DNA from: Sporosarcina beigongshangi
GTDB lineage: Bacteria; Actinomycetota; Actinomycetes; Actinomycetales; Micrococcaceae
DNA: 64,000 bases
Direction of reading: 5' to 3'
Assembly: GCF_016820535.1 (NCBI RefSeq)
Contig: NZ_JADHDY010000017.1
Coordinates: 1 to 64,000 of the forward strand
In this document: piece by piece, positions 38,963-48,277 of the stretch
Layout: every line of letters begins with the position of its first letter
Position numbering within the stretch: the first letter of the stretch is position 1
The notes under the pieces: model-generated
Database searches by the model: none
What the model was told of the DNA's origin: nothing
The model's input: the letters and a program-made list of their open reading frames with translations, nothing else
Position numbers and translations under genes: made by a program

Positions 38963-40348
38963 ATGAACCTCACCATTGAAAACGCCGGCACGGCCAGCAC
39001 CTTCGACTACACGGCCCTCGCCGGCGGCCCCACCTGGCTGGCGCTGAAGGCCGCCGCCACCGAACTGCAGGGCCTGCAGGCCAAGGACGGCTCCGTTCCG
39101 GATCCCGCCGACCACGCGGCCGCCACGTCCCTGGTCGGCACCATCACCGGCTCGGTCGCGGCGCTGGCCCCGCACTTCCCCCACGATGCACGCTACCTGG
39201 AACTGCTCGCGGCGGACTTCGCCAAGTGGGTCGAGTCCGGCCTGGGCGTGCCCGACTTCCTGGACTCGCTGCTGGCGTTCAATCCACAGGAACACCGCGT
39301 CGACGGCTTGGGCCACCTGGTGGTCTTCCCCATGTACACGCAGAACGGATCCACCTCCCGCTTTGTCGAGGCCGTGCTGGTGGAGGTCATCTGGCCCGAA
39401 TTCATCGGTGAGCTTGAGGCGGGCAAGTACTCCAACAAGCTGTTTGTCCCACTGCGCTTCATCGACTTCACGCCCGGCTACGACAGCAACTCCGCAGTCC
39501 TGTTCCCGGAAAGCGTCTCCGTCCGCGAAACCCCCACCTTCACCTGGGGTGCCATCTTCCAGGACCGCGAGGCCGCCCGCTACCGCCGCGTGGTCCGGGC
39601 GGCCGCCGAGGTGACGCGCCTGGAGCTGCCGGCCGACGCACTGGACATGCTCGACAACCAGGCCACGACCACGGAAACCTTCGTCATGTGGGATCTCATC
39701 CACGACCGCACGCACATGCGGGGGGACCTGCCCTTCGACCCGTTCATGATCAAGCAGCGCATGCCGTACTTCCTGTACTCCTTGGAAGAACTGCGCTGCG
39801 ACCTCACAGCCTACCGCGAGTCATTCGCCGTCGAACATGACGAGAAGGCCTCCCCCGAGGCGCGCAAGCAGGCCAAGCTGGTGCAGTACGCGGTGATCTT
39901 TGACAGGATTTTCCGCTTCGCCATCACGGGCACCCGCGTCCGCAACTACGACGGCCTCGGCGGGCAGCTGCTCTTTGCCTGGCTGCACCAGCACCACGTG
40001 CTGCACTGGACCGACACCAAGCTGACGATCGACTGGGCCGACGTGCCCGCCGTCGTCATCGCCCTGGGAGAACAGATCGAGGAGCTGTACTGGCGCTCGA
40101 TCGACCGGCCCAAGCTGGCACACTGGCTCGCCGCCTACGAGCTGGTCTCGGCCACCCTCACCGCCAACCCGGCGTCCACCTGGGCAAAGGGACCCGATGC
40201 CCTGCCGCTCACCGCCCCGCTGCGTGAAATCACCGACCAGGTCATGGACGACGAATTCCCGCTCTCCATGTTCTACGAGGCACTCAACAGGAAAATGCGC
40301 GACGTCATTGAATCCACGGCCGGGATCACCGGCACCAGTGCCGCCTAG
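38963..40348 (+). CDS. DUF6421 family protein
   Basis: This 461-residue protein belongs to an uncharacterised family. The most striking part is WDLIHDRTHMRG with H247 and H251 (HxxxH), followed by the acidic stretch SLEELRCDLTAYRE (E275/E276, D280) and, later, LFAWLHQHHVLHWTD. That pattern looks like a metal site, but no known enzyme signature fits. AAGGAAG lies ten bases before the ATG. It precedes an SDR and an aldolase-like gene on the same strand. Confidence 0.78.
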   Translation: MNLTIENAGTASTFDYTALAGGPTWLALKAAATELQGLQAKDGSVPDPADHAAATSLVGTITGSVAALAPHFPHDARYLELLAADFAKWVESGLGVPDFLDSLLAFNPQEHRVDGLGHLVVFPMYTQNGSTSRFVEAVLVEVIWPEFIGELEAGKYSNKLFVPLRFIDFTPGYDSNSAVLFPESVSVRETPTFTWGAIFQDREAARYRRVVRAAAEVTRLELPADALDMLDNQATTTETFVMWDLIHDRTHMRGDLPFDPFMIKQRMPYFLYSLEELRCDLTAYRESFAVEHDEKASPEARKQAKLVQYAVIFDRIFRFAITGTRVRNYDGLGGQLLFAWLHQHHVLHWTDTKLTIDWADVPAVVIALGEQIEELYWRSIDRPKLAHWLAAYELVSATLTANPASTWAKGPDALPLTAPLREITDQVMDDEFPLSMFYEALNRKMRDVIESTAGITGTSAA

Positions 40349-40366
40349 GTGGGTACGCTTGGAGGC

Positions 40367-41104
40367 ATGAACACTCCCCTTGTTGTGGTCGCCGGGGGCA
40401 GCAGTGCGTCCGGCGTGGCTGTTGCCCGGGCGCTCCTTGGCGCAGGCATGCGCGTCCTCACTGTCGGGTCCGACGACGGACGCATCCGGGCGGCGGCACA
40501 ACTCGCCGGCGGTGCCGTTCCCCTGAGCTGCGACCTGGCGGACCCCGCCGCCGTCACGCGGCTCGCCGCAGGCATACGTGCGGACCACGGCCCGGTTGAC
40601 GGTCTCATCCATCTTGTGGGCGGCTGGCGCGGGGGTGCCGGGATCGCCGGGCAGGCCGATGCCGACTGGGAATTCCTGCGCACCACCGTGCTGGAGACGC
40701 TCCGCAACACCAGCAAGGCGTTTTATGCCGACCTCGCGGCGTCGCCCGTGGGGCGCCTGGCGATTGTATCCTCCACCGCCGTCACTTCCCCCGGCCCGGG
40801 CGATGCCAACTATGCCTCCGTGAAGGCCGCCGCCGAGACCTGGGTCAAAGCCGTTGCCGCCGGCTTTGCATCCGGGCAGGGCGCCGGGTCCGCCTCCGGG
40901 GAGGCCGCGGCACCCAGCGTCAGCGCCGCCGTCGTGCTGGTGGTGAAGGCGCTCGTGGATGATGCCATGCGCGCCCGCTCCCCCGAGCGCCGCTTCCCCG
41001 GGTTCACCGACGTCGGCGTGCTGGGGCAGGCGGTGGCGGACCTTTTTGCCGCCCCCGCAGCGCAGCTCAACGGCGCGCGGCTCATTCTTGACACCGTTTC
41101 CTGA
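40367..41104 (+). CDS. Short-chain dehydrogenase/reductase
   Basis: This 245-residue SDR has a cofactor fold starting VVVAGGSSASGVAVARALL, IHLVGGWRG, serine in IVSSTAV and the catalytic YASVK. The region between about 175 and 190 is a Gly/Ser/Ala linker that replaces part of the usual loop. The substrate is unknown. Start ATG 40367 follows TACGCT by 7 bp and GGAGG by one base, so it may be leaderless. It lies 18 bp after DUF6421. Confidence 0.88.
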   Translation: MNTPLVVVAGGSSASGVAVARALLGAGMRVLTVGSDDGRIRAAAQLAGGAVPLSCDLADPAAVTRLAAGIRADHGPVDGLIHLVGGWRGGAGIAGQADADWEFLRTTVLETLRNTSKAFYADLAASPVGRLAIVSSTAVTSPGPGDANYASVKAAAETWVKAVAAGFASGQGAGSASGEAAAPSVSAAVVLVVKALVDDAMRARSPERRFPGFTDVGVLGQAVADLFAAPAAQLNGARLILDTVS

Positions 41105-41144
41105 CAACTTTTTCTCTCCACATCCCACCCCAGAAAGTCACCCT

Positions 41145-42203
41145 GTGAGCACTTTTGAACAACTGCACGACACCGCGCTGACGAGCTTCGCCTCGGACAA
41201 CTACTCCGGTTTCCACCCCGAGGTCATGGCGGCACTCGCCGCGGCCAATGGAGGACACCAGGTGGCGTATGGCGAGGACATCTACACGGCGCGGCTCGGG
41301 CAGGAGCTCAAGAAGCTGTTTGGCCGGGATGTGGAAGTGTTCCCGGTGTTCAACGGCACGGGGGCCAATGTGACGGCGTTGCAGTCGCTGCTGCCGCGGT
41401 GGGGTGCCGTGGTGTGCGCCGCGACCGCCCACATCAACATGGACGAGAACGGGGCGCCGGAGCGGGTGGGCGGGATGAAACTGCTGCCCGTGCCCACGCC
41501 CGACGGCAAGCTGACGCCGGCCCTCATTGACAAGGAGGCCTGGGGATTCGGCGACGAACACCGCGCCCAGCCCCTCGCCGTGTCCATCACCCAAACCACC
41601 GAGCTGGGTACCTGCTACACCCCGGACGAGGTGCGAGCCATCTGCGACCATGCCCATTCCCTGGGCATGAAGGTGCACATGGACGGGGCCCGCTTGGCAA
41701 ATGCCGCCGCGTTCCTCGGCGTGCCGGTGCGTGAGTTCACCTCGGATGCCGGCGTGGATGTGCTCTCCTTTGGCGGCACCAAGAACGGGATGATGTTTGG
41801 TGAAGCGGTGGTGGCCCTGAACCCTGCAGCGTGTGACGGGCTGATTTACTTGCGCAAGATGAACATGCAGCTTTCCTCCAAAATGCGCTTCATCTCGGCC
41901 CAGTTCCTGGCCATGCTGGACGGCGGGCTGTGGCTGCGCTCAGCAGGCCACGCCAATGCCATGGCTGCGCGGCTGCGCGCCGCCGTCGACGGGCTGCCCG
42001 GCCTGGAATTGACGCGCACCACCGAGTCCAACGGCGTCTTTGCAGTGCTGCCGGCCGGTGTTGCCGACCGCCTGCGCACCCGGTTCCGCTTCTACGACTG
42101 GGACGAGGCCGCCCGCGAGGTGCGGTGGATGTGCTCCTACGACACCGCGGCAGCCGATGTCGACGCGTTCGCGGCTGCCGTGGCGGAGGAACTGGGCCGC
42201 TGA
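41145..42203 (+). CDS. Threonine aldolase family / beta-eliminating lyase
   Basis: This 352-residue PLP enzyme of fold type I has K213 in FGGTKNGMMFGE as the PLP lysine and D180 in VHMDGARLANA. The family cleaves threonine or allo-threonine to glycine and acetaldehyde; some members act on other beta-hydroxy amino acids. GTG start with AGAAAG upstream. It may be co-transcribed with the SDR, 40 bp upstream. Confidence 0.92.
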   Translation: MSTFEQLHDTALTSFASDNYSGFHPEVMAALAAANGGHQVAYGEDIYTARLGQELKKLFGRDVEVFPVFNGTGANVTALQSLLPRWGAVVCAATAHINMDENGAPERVGGMKLLPVPTPDGKLTPALIDKEAWGFGDEHRAQPLAVSITQTTELGTCYTPDEVRAICDHAHSLGMKVHMDGARLANAAAFLGVPVREFTSDAGVDVLSFGGTKNGMMFGEAVVALNPAACDGLIYLRKMNMQLSSKMRFISAQFLAMLDGGLWLRSAGHANAMAARLRAAVDGLPGLELTRTTESNGVFAVLPAGVADRLRTRFRFYDWDEAAREVRWMCSYDTAAADVDAFAAAVAEELGR

Positions 42204-42296
42204 GGCGCACCGGAAATTGTTACAGATGCCTGTCGCAGTTGCCCCCTTCCGGCGCGCCTGCCGCCGAATCCGGCGGCATCATCATAGCCTTCGGTT

Positions 42297-42872
42297 GTGA
42301 ACCCCAATCCTGACCTTCCGACCGACTTCCAGCAAGCACTTTCCTCCCTCCGGAGCGCCCGCACGCGCAGGGAGCTGAAGCTGGCGGAAGTCCCTGCACC
42401 GGCACGGCTTGCGCCGTATCGGGTGGCCATCGGTGCCGAGGCCCTGGTTCACGGCGAGGAAACGGCCACGGGCCGTTTTATCCTGCTGCACGATCCCGAA
42501 GGCTCGCCGGTGTGGGGCGGCACCTTCCGGATTGTCACCTACATCCGTGCCCGGCTCGAACCCGACATGGGCAACGACCCCCTCCTGGGCAATGTCGCGT
42601 GGGCTTGGCTGGTGGAGGCCTTGGAGGCGGCAGGCGCAAAATACGGCAATGCCGGAGGCACAGCCACGCGCGTGCTCTCGGAAAGCTACGGGGCCCTGGC
42701 CGGGCGGCCCGATTCCATCGACCTGGAACTCCGCGCCTCCTGGACTCCCTGCGGCGACTGTGCCATGTCCAGCCACCTGGAGGCGTGGGCCAACATCGTC
42801 TGCACCTTTGCGGGCCTGCCCCCCGTTCCCGACGGCGTGACACTCCTCGCCCCCCGCCGCAAGCGGTTCTGA
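42297..42872 (+). CDS. DUF3000 family protein
   Basis: This 191-residue protein matches the actinobacterial DUF3000 family: FQQALSSLRSARTR at the start, SPVWGGTFRIVTYIRAR in the middle and LRASWTPCGDCAMSSHLEAWA near the end. Its function is unknown. The neighbourhood with RNase D downstream is conserved. TAGCCT lies 6 bp before the GTG start, consistent with a leaderless message. Confidence 0.88.
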   Translation: MNPNPDLPTDFQQALSSLRSARTRRELKLAEVPAPARLAPYRVAIGAEALVHGEETATGRFILLHDPEGSPVWGGTFRIVTYIRARLEPDMGNDPLLGNVAWAWLVEALEAAGAKYGNAGGTATRVLSESYGALAGRPDSIDLELRASWTPCGDCAMSSHLEAWANIVCTFAGLPPVPDGVTLLAPRRKRF

Positions 42873-42999
42873 GCTCCGCACTCAACGCCCCGGTGAACCA
42901 ACCCGGCACTCGGTCAGCAGGCGCCCACATCAGGCCGGCCACCGCATGGCGACGGCCACAACTCCGGCCGCTTCGGCTGTTCGGTAGACTAAAGGCATC

Positions 43000-44415
43000 A
43001 TGACCAACCCAGAAGCAAGCGCCCACAGCCGCGCCAGGGCCAAAATGTCCGCCACCCACACGGGCCATGCCGCACGGAGCCGATCAGGGGGAACCACCAC
43101 GGACGTGGCCGCCGAGCCGCTGACCTCGGTCCTCATCGACGGCGTCCAGGTGGAGCTGGGTGAACTGCCCGACCTTGTGGACCTGGACATGCCCCGCGAC
43201 GGGATTCCCGCCGTCGTGGACAGCGAACCGGCGCTGCGGCGCTGCGCCGCGGCCCTCGCCGCCGGCCGCGGTCCGGCCGCCGTCGACACCGAGCGCGCAT
43301 CCGGCTTCCGCTACGGCCAGCGCGCGATGCTGGTGCAGATCCGCCGCGATGGCGCCGGAACCTGGCTGATCGACCCCGAAGCCTTTCCGGACCTGAAAAT
43401 CATTGACCAAGCCCTCGACGGGGTCGAGTGGATCCTCCATGCGGCCAGCCAGGACCTGCCCTGCCTAGCCGGCGTCGGCATGTGGCCGGACAGCCTCTTC
43501 GACACCGAACTTGCCGCCCGCATTGCCGGCCTGCCCCGCGTGGGGCTGGGCGCCGTCGTCGAATCACTGCTGGGCTACCACCTGGCCAAGGAACATTCCG
43601 CGGCCGACTGGTCCACCCGCCCGCTGCCCGAGCCGTGGCTGCGTTATGCCGCCCTCGACGTCGAGGTGCTGGTGGACCTCGAGGAGGAACTGCTGGCACT
43701 CCTGGAGAACAGCGGCAAACTGGAGTATGCCCGGCAGGAGTTCGCCCACCTGGTCGACTCCGGCGTGCCGGCCCCGCGCGTTGATCCATGGCGCCGCACC
43801 TCCGGATCGCACACCATCCGCAACCGCGTCCAGCTGGCCGCCGTCCGGGAGCTGTGGGAAACCCGCGAAAAGCTGGCCGAACACCGTGACATCGCACCCG
43901 GCCGGCTGATCCCCGACTCGGCCATCATCGCCGCCGCCAAGGGCATGCCCACCACAGTTCCCGCCCTGCTGGCGCTCTCCGGCTTCCATGGCCGGTCGGC
44001 CAAGCGTGACGCCCCCAAATGGCTCCATGCCATCCAGACCGCCAAGAACAGCACGGAACTGCCTCCGCTGCAGCTTGCCAACAACGCTCCCCCGCCCCCG
44101 CGAGTGTGGGCCGAACGCGATCAGGCAGCCGCGGCACGCATCAACACCGCCCGGCCCCGCCTGGCAGCACTGTCCGAGGAACTGAACATTCCGGCGGAGA
44201 ACATTCTCACGCCCGACCACCTGCGCCGCATCTGCTGGCGCCCGCCGGCCGAAACCACGGAGGCCGCCATTTCGGCCGCCCTGGCGGATCTGGGTGCCCG
44301 TCCCTGGCAGATCGGGCTGACGGCCGGGCTCCTGGCCGAGGCAATCACCAACCCCGACCCCTTGGAACCGCGGGAGCCCAGGAAAGCAAGGCACGACGGC
44401 GACTCCCCCGCCTGA
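43000..44415 (+). CDS. rnd: Ribonuclease D (3'-5' exonuclease with HRDC domain)
   Basis: This 471-residue protein has a DEDDy exonuclease domain with D96 and E98 (VDTERASG), D152 (HAASQDL), Y216 and D220 (YAALDV). An HRDC domain follows (about 275-355). It processes tRNA and other structured RNA 3' ends. The first 45 residues are an unconserved basic/polar extension. AAAGG lies upstream of the ATG. The DUF3000-rnd-fadA order is typical of relatives. Confidence 0.94.
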   Translation: MTNPEASAHSRARAKMSATHTGHAARSRSGGTTTDVAAEPLTSVLIDGVQVELGELPDLVDLDMPRDGIPAVVDSEPALRRCAAALAAGRGPAAVDTERASGFRYGQRAMLVQIRRDGAGTWLIDPEAFPDLKIIDQALDGVEWILHAASQDLPCLAGVGMWPDSLFDTELAARIAGLPRVGLGAVVESLLGYHLAKEHSAADWSTRPLPEPWLRYAALDVEVLVDLEEELLALLENSGKLEYARQEFAHLVDSGVPAPRVDPWRRTSGSHTIRNRVQLAAVRELWETREKLAEHRDIAPGRLIPDSAIIAAAKGMPTTVPALLALSGFHGRSAKRDAPKWLHAIQTAKNSTELPPLQLANNAPPPPRVWAERDQAAAARINTARPRLAALSEELNIPAENILTPDHLRRICWRPPAETTEAAISAALADLGARPWQIGLTAGLLAEAITNPDPLEPREPRKARHDGDSPA

Positions 44416-44662
44416 CGCTCGCTCACCTCCGGGCCGTTCCCTCCCGACCCTCGCTCATATTCGGGCCAACCGCCCCCAGCCGCTCCAAGATCTTCACGCT
44501 GCGTGGAGGCACCGGGATGCTTTGTTGCTTGCCTCGGGGCTGCATGGCAGCCGGCCGCAGCCGGACCGACCCACATCGCGCCAGCTGATCCCCCAATCAG
44601 AAGGCCTCGCCGTAGCCAGCCTGTCGTCCAGGGCCTTGCGCCACACCGCAGCACCGCCGGAT
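44416..44662. other. Gap before the fadAB promoter
   Basis: No gene. It includes two similar short stretches (GCTCGCTCACCTCCGGGCC and CCTCGCTCATATTCGGGCC, about 44422-44467) that look like a degenerate direct repeat just after rnd. Confidence 0.45.
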
Positions 44663-44691
44663 TTGGCCGGCAAGTTACTGGCAAGTAACAT
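44663..44691 (+). promoter_or_regulatory. fadAB promoter with overlapping palindromic operator
   Basis: TTGGCC (44663-44668), a 17-bp spacer and TAACAT (44686-44691) form a plausible promoter 72 bp before fadA. The palindrome GTTACT-ggca-AGTAAC (44674-44689) covers the spacer and most of the -10, the usual position for a repressor site. The regulator is unknown. Confidence 0.6.
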
Positions 44692-44762
44692 GATGTTCAA
44701 CACAACCGCCGTGCGGCCTCCCAGGCTGGCGGTACCCGTTGATTGCAATCGAGGAGCTAGAC

Positions 44763-45989
44763 GTGAGCCAAAATCGGCAGATCAGGGATGTCGTCTTCGT
44801 TGACGGCGTCCGCACACCCTTTGGCCGGGCGGGAGAAAAAGGCATCTACGCCACCACCCGCGCCGACGACCTCGTGGTCAAGTGCATCCGCGAACTTATG
44901 CGCCGCAACCCGTCCCTCCCCGCCGAGCGCATCGACGACGTCGCCATTGCGGCGACCACGCAGACCGGCGACCAGGGCCTGACCATCGGACGCACCGCCG
45001 CACTGCTGGCCGGGCTCCCCCAGTCCGTCCCCGGATTTGCCATCGACCGCATGTGCGCCGGCGCCATGACCGCCGTGACAACGACGGCGTCCGGCATCGG
45101 CTTCGGCGCCTACGACGTCGTCATCGCCGGCGGCGTGGAGCACATGGGCCACCACCCCATGGGAGCCGGGGCGGACCCGAACCCGCGGTTCATGTCGGAG
45201 CGCATTGTGGACCCGGCCGCACTGAACATGGGCAACACGGCAGAGAACCTCCACGACCGGTTCCCCGCCATCACGAAGGACCGCACGGACGCCTACGCCG
45301 TGGCCAGCCAGACCAAGCTCGCCGCCGCCTACGCGAAGGAACAGATCCAGCCCGACCTGGTCCCCGTCGCCACCATCAAGCCCGCCGCCGGCTGGACCGT
45401 CAACACCGTGGACGAGCCGCCGCGCCCCGAAACCACCCTCGAGGACCTGGCCGCCCTGCGCACCCCCTTCCGCGCCCACGGCCGGGTCACCGCAGGCAAC
45501 GCCGCCGGACTGAACGACGGCGCGACGGCGGCACTTTTGGCCTCGGCCGACGCCGCCGAAGAGCTGGGCCTGCCCGTCAAGATGCGCCTTGTCAGCTACG
45601 CGTTCGCGGGCGTCGCACCGGAGGTCATGGGCATCGGCCCCGTCCCCGCCACCGAGAAGGCGCTGCGCCTGGCCGGGCTGACCATTGAGGACATCGGCCT
45701 GTTTGAGATCAACGAGGCGTTTGCCGTCCAGGTGCTCAGTTTCCTTGACCACTTCGGCATTGCCGACGACGACCCCCGGGTCAACCGTTACGGCGGTGCC
45801 ATCGCGGTGGGCCACCCGCTCGCCTCCTCGGGCGTGCGTCTCATGAACCAGCTGGCCCGCCAGTTCGAGGAAGACCATTCCGTCCGGTACGGCATCACCA
45901 CCATGTGCATCGGCCTCGGCATGGGAGCCACCGTCATCTGGGAAAACCCCCACTTCGCCGCCACAACCACCGAAGGGAGCGCAGCATGA
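44763..45989 (+). CDS. fadA: Acetyl-CoA C-acyltransferase (3-ketoacyl-CoA thiolase)
   Basis: This 408-residue thiolase carries out the last step of fatty acid beta-oxidation, cleaving 3-ketoacyl-CoA. Catalytic residues are the nucleophile Cys in IDRMCAGAM, the His in GHPLASSGVR and the second Cys in TMCIGLGMG; NEAFA is the family loop. The GTG start is fixed by GAGGAG six bases upstream. It overlaps fadB by 4 bp. Confidence 0.96.
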   Translation: MSQNRQIRDVVFVDGVRTPFGRAGEKGIYATTRADDLVVKCIRELMRRNPSLPAERIDDVAIAATTQTGDQGLTIGRTAALLAGLPQSVPGFAIDRMCAGAMTAVTTTASGIGFGAYDVVIAGGVEHMGHHPMGAGADPNPRFMSERIVDPAALNMGNTAENLHDRFPAITKDRTDAYAVASQTKLAAAYAKEQIQPDLVPVATIKPAAGWTVNTVDEPPRPETTLEDLAALRTPFRAHGRVTAGNAAGLNDGATAALLASADAAEELGLPVKMRLVSYAFAGVAPEVMGIGPVPATEKALRLAGLTIEDIGLFEINEAFAVQVLSFLDHFGIADDDPRVNRYGGAIAVGHPLASSGVRLMNQLARQFEEDHSVRYGITTMCIGLGMGATVIWENPHFAATTTEGSAA

Positions 45990-48130
45990 GCGCCCAGGAC
46001 TTCGCCCAGCTTGCCGCACTGTTCCCCGACGAGGTCGTGACGCACTCCTACGTCCAGGACATCGCCCTCCCGGGGGTCGATGGCGCCCCAAGTGCAGGCA
46101 CCTTTGCCCTCATCACGCTGGACAACGGGCTGGACCACCGCCGCCCCAGCACGCTGGGCCCCAACACGCTTGTGGAATTCGGCACCGTGCTCGAGGACCA
46201 GCGTGAGCGTGCGGCCCGCGGCGAGATCCAGGGCGTTGGCGTCACCGGCAAGCCGTTCTTCCTGGCCGCCGGCGCTGACCTGTCCGCCGTCAAGAACCTG
46301 AAGAACCCGGAAGCTGCGCTGTGGATGGCCCAGCTCGGCCACGACGTCTACTCAACGCTGAATGACCTGGGCGTTCCGAGCTTTGTTTTCATCAACGGAC
46401 TGGCACTGGGCGGCGGGCTCGAGATTGCGCTGAACGCCAACTACCGCACTGTCTCCACAGGAGCCGGCGCGCTCGCCCTGCCCGAGGCCTTCCTCGGCCT
46501 GGTCCCCGGGTGGGGCGGGGTCTACCTGCTCCCCCGCCTGATCGGCCCGGCCAACGCCGTGCAGGTCATGATTGAGAATGCGCTGTCCAACAACCGCACC
46601 CTTAGCGGCCCGGCAGCCTACAAGCTCGGCATTGCCGATGCACTCTTCCAGCCCGCCGATTTCGTGGAGCAGTCCGTCAACTGGGCCGCCCGCGTACTTG
46701 CCGGCGCCGAAAGCGTGGGCCGCCCCAACGCTGTGGCCGAACCGCTCAGTGAAGACAACAGCGCGGCCTGGGATGCCGCCGTCGTGCGCGCCAGGGCCTT
46801 TGTTGAGGCCAAGACCTCCAACGCTGCCCCGGCGCCGGCCAGGGTGATCGAGCTGCTCGAGAAGGGCAAGCACTTCACGAAGGCGGAATCGTTCGCGGCC
46901 GAGGATGCTGCCCTGGCCGAGCTCATGGGCACCCCGCAGTTCAAGGACACCGTCTACGCGTTCCTGGACCTGGTGCAGAAGCGCGCCAAGAAGCCCGCAG
47001 GCGCCCCGGACCCGAAGCTGGCGCGGCCCGTGACCAAGGTGGGCGTGGTGGGTGCCGGCCTCATGGCGGGGCAGTTTGCGCTGCTGTTCGCCCGCCAGCT
47101 GAAGGTGCCGGTGGTCATGACGGACATCAGCCAGGAGCGCGTGGACAAGGGTGTGGCGTACGTGCACGGCGAGGTGGACAAGCTGCTGGCCAAGGGCCGG
47201 ATCAGCCAGGACGCCGCCAACCGCACGAAGGCGCTCGTGACCGGATCCGCCACGAAGGCCGTCTTCGCTGACGCCGACTTCGTGATCGAGGCCGTGTTTG
47301 AGGAACTTGCCGTCAAGAAGCAGGTGTTTGCCGAGGTGGAGGAAATAGTTTCCCCCGAGTGCATCCTGGCCACCAACACCTCCTCACTCTCCGTGACCGC
47401 CATGGCGGAAGACCTCAAGCACCCGGAGCGGCTGGTGGGCTTCCACTTCTTCAACCCCGTGGCCGTCATGCCGCTGCTGGAGATTGTGCGCGCACCCAAG
47501 ACCGACGACGCCGCACTCGCCACCGCGTTTGCCACCGCCAAGGCGCTGCGCAAGACGGCCGTGCTGGTCAAGGATGCGGCGGCGTTCGTGGTCAACCGGG
47601 TGCTGCTGCGCCTCATGGCCGAAGTCTCCAAGGCCTTCGACGAGGGCACCGATGCCCACACGGCCGACACCGCGCTGCGCCCCATGGGCCTGCCGATGAC
47701 GCCGTTCACGCTGCTTGCCATGGTGGGCATTCCGGTGGCGCAGCACGTCACGGAGTCGCTCCATACAGCCTTTGGCGACCGCTTCCACGTGTCGGCCAAC
47801 CAGCAGGCGCTCATTGACGCCGGGAAGAAGGGCCTGTGGGAGACGGCCGGGGACGGCACGGTGTCCATCCCGGCAGACACCCTCGCCCTGCTGACCTTCG
47901 GCAATACGCCGTCCACCGGGGAGGAGCTCCTGCTGCGCACCCAGGATGCCCTGGCGGAGGAGATCGGGCTCATGCTCGCCGAAGGCGTCGTGGCCGGGCC
48001 CGAGGACATCGACCTGTGCATGATCCTTGGTGCCGGCTGGCCCATGCACCTGGGCGGCATCACTCCGTACCTGGACCGGGTGGGCGCCTCGCAGCGCGTC
48101 AACGGCAAGCCGTTCCACCCCGCAGCCTAG
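45986..48130 (+). CDS. fadB: Fatty oxidation multifunctional protein (enoyl-CoA hydratase/3-hydroxyacyl-CoA dehydrogenase)
   Basis: This 714-residue fusion carries steps two and three of beta-oxidation. The N-terminal crotonase domain (about 1-330) has the oxyanion-hole region FLAAGADLSAV, NGLALGGGLEIAL, and EAFLGLVPGWGG. The C-terminal dehydrogenase starts VGVVGAGLMAGQFALL (NAD) and has the catalytic His in GFHFFNPVAVMPLLE and AAFVVNRVLLR. ATG 45986 overlaps the fadA stop, so the two subunits are coupled. A long hairpin follows. Confidence 0.96.
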   Translation: MSAQDFAQLAALFPDEVVTHSYVQDIALPGVDGAPSAGTFALITLDNGLDHRRPSTLGPNTLVEFGTVLEDQRERAARGEIQGVGVTGKPFFLAAGADLSAVKNLKNPEAALWMAQLGHDVYSTLNDLGVPSFVFINGLALGGGLEIALNANYRTVSTGAGALALPEAFLGLVPGWGGVYLLPRLIGPANAVQVMIENALSNNRTLSGPAAYKLGIADALFQPADFVEQSVNWAARVLAGAESVGRPNAVAEPLSEDNSAAWDAAVVRARAFVEAKTSNAAPAPARVIELLEKGKHFTKAESFAAEDAALAELMGTPQFKDTVYAFLDLVQKRAKKPAGAPDPKLARPVTKVGVVGAGLMAGQFALLFARQLKVPVVMTDISQERVDKGVAYVHGEVDKLLAKGRISQDAANRTKALVTGSATKAVFADADFVIEAVFEELAVKKQVFAEVEEIVSPECILATNTSSLSVTAMAEDLKHPERLVGFHFFNPVAVMPLLEIVRAPKTDDAALATAFATAKALRKTAVLVKDAAAFVVNRVLLRLMAEVSKAFDEGTDAHTADTALRPMGLPMTPFTLLAMVGIPVAQHVTESLHTAFGDRFHVSANQQALIDAGKKGLWETAGDGTVSIPADTLALLTFGNTPSTGEELLLRTQDALAEEIGLMLAEGVVAGPEDIDLCMILGAGWPMHLGGITPYLDRVGASQRVNGKPFHPAA

Positions 48131-48156
48131 CCGCTGCCGCGGCTCCCCTGCCCAGC

Positions 48157-48205
48157 ACGACGCCGGACCCGCACCTTGGCAGCCAAGGTGCGGGTCCGGC
48201 GTCGT
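48157..48205 (+). terminator. 24-bp perfect inverted repeat after fadB
   Basis: Arms 48157-48180 and 48182-48205 are perfectly complementary around a single central A. There is no T tract. Probably a terminator or 3' stabiliser of the fadAB message. Confidence 0.7.
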
Positions 48206-48277
48206 CCCGGCTCTTGCGCAGCGGCCTGCTGCCGGGCCGTTTCGCTTTCCCACGGTGCGGACTGAAAGAATGGGGCC

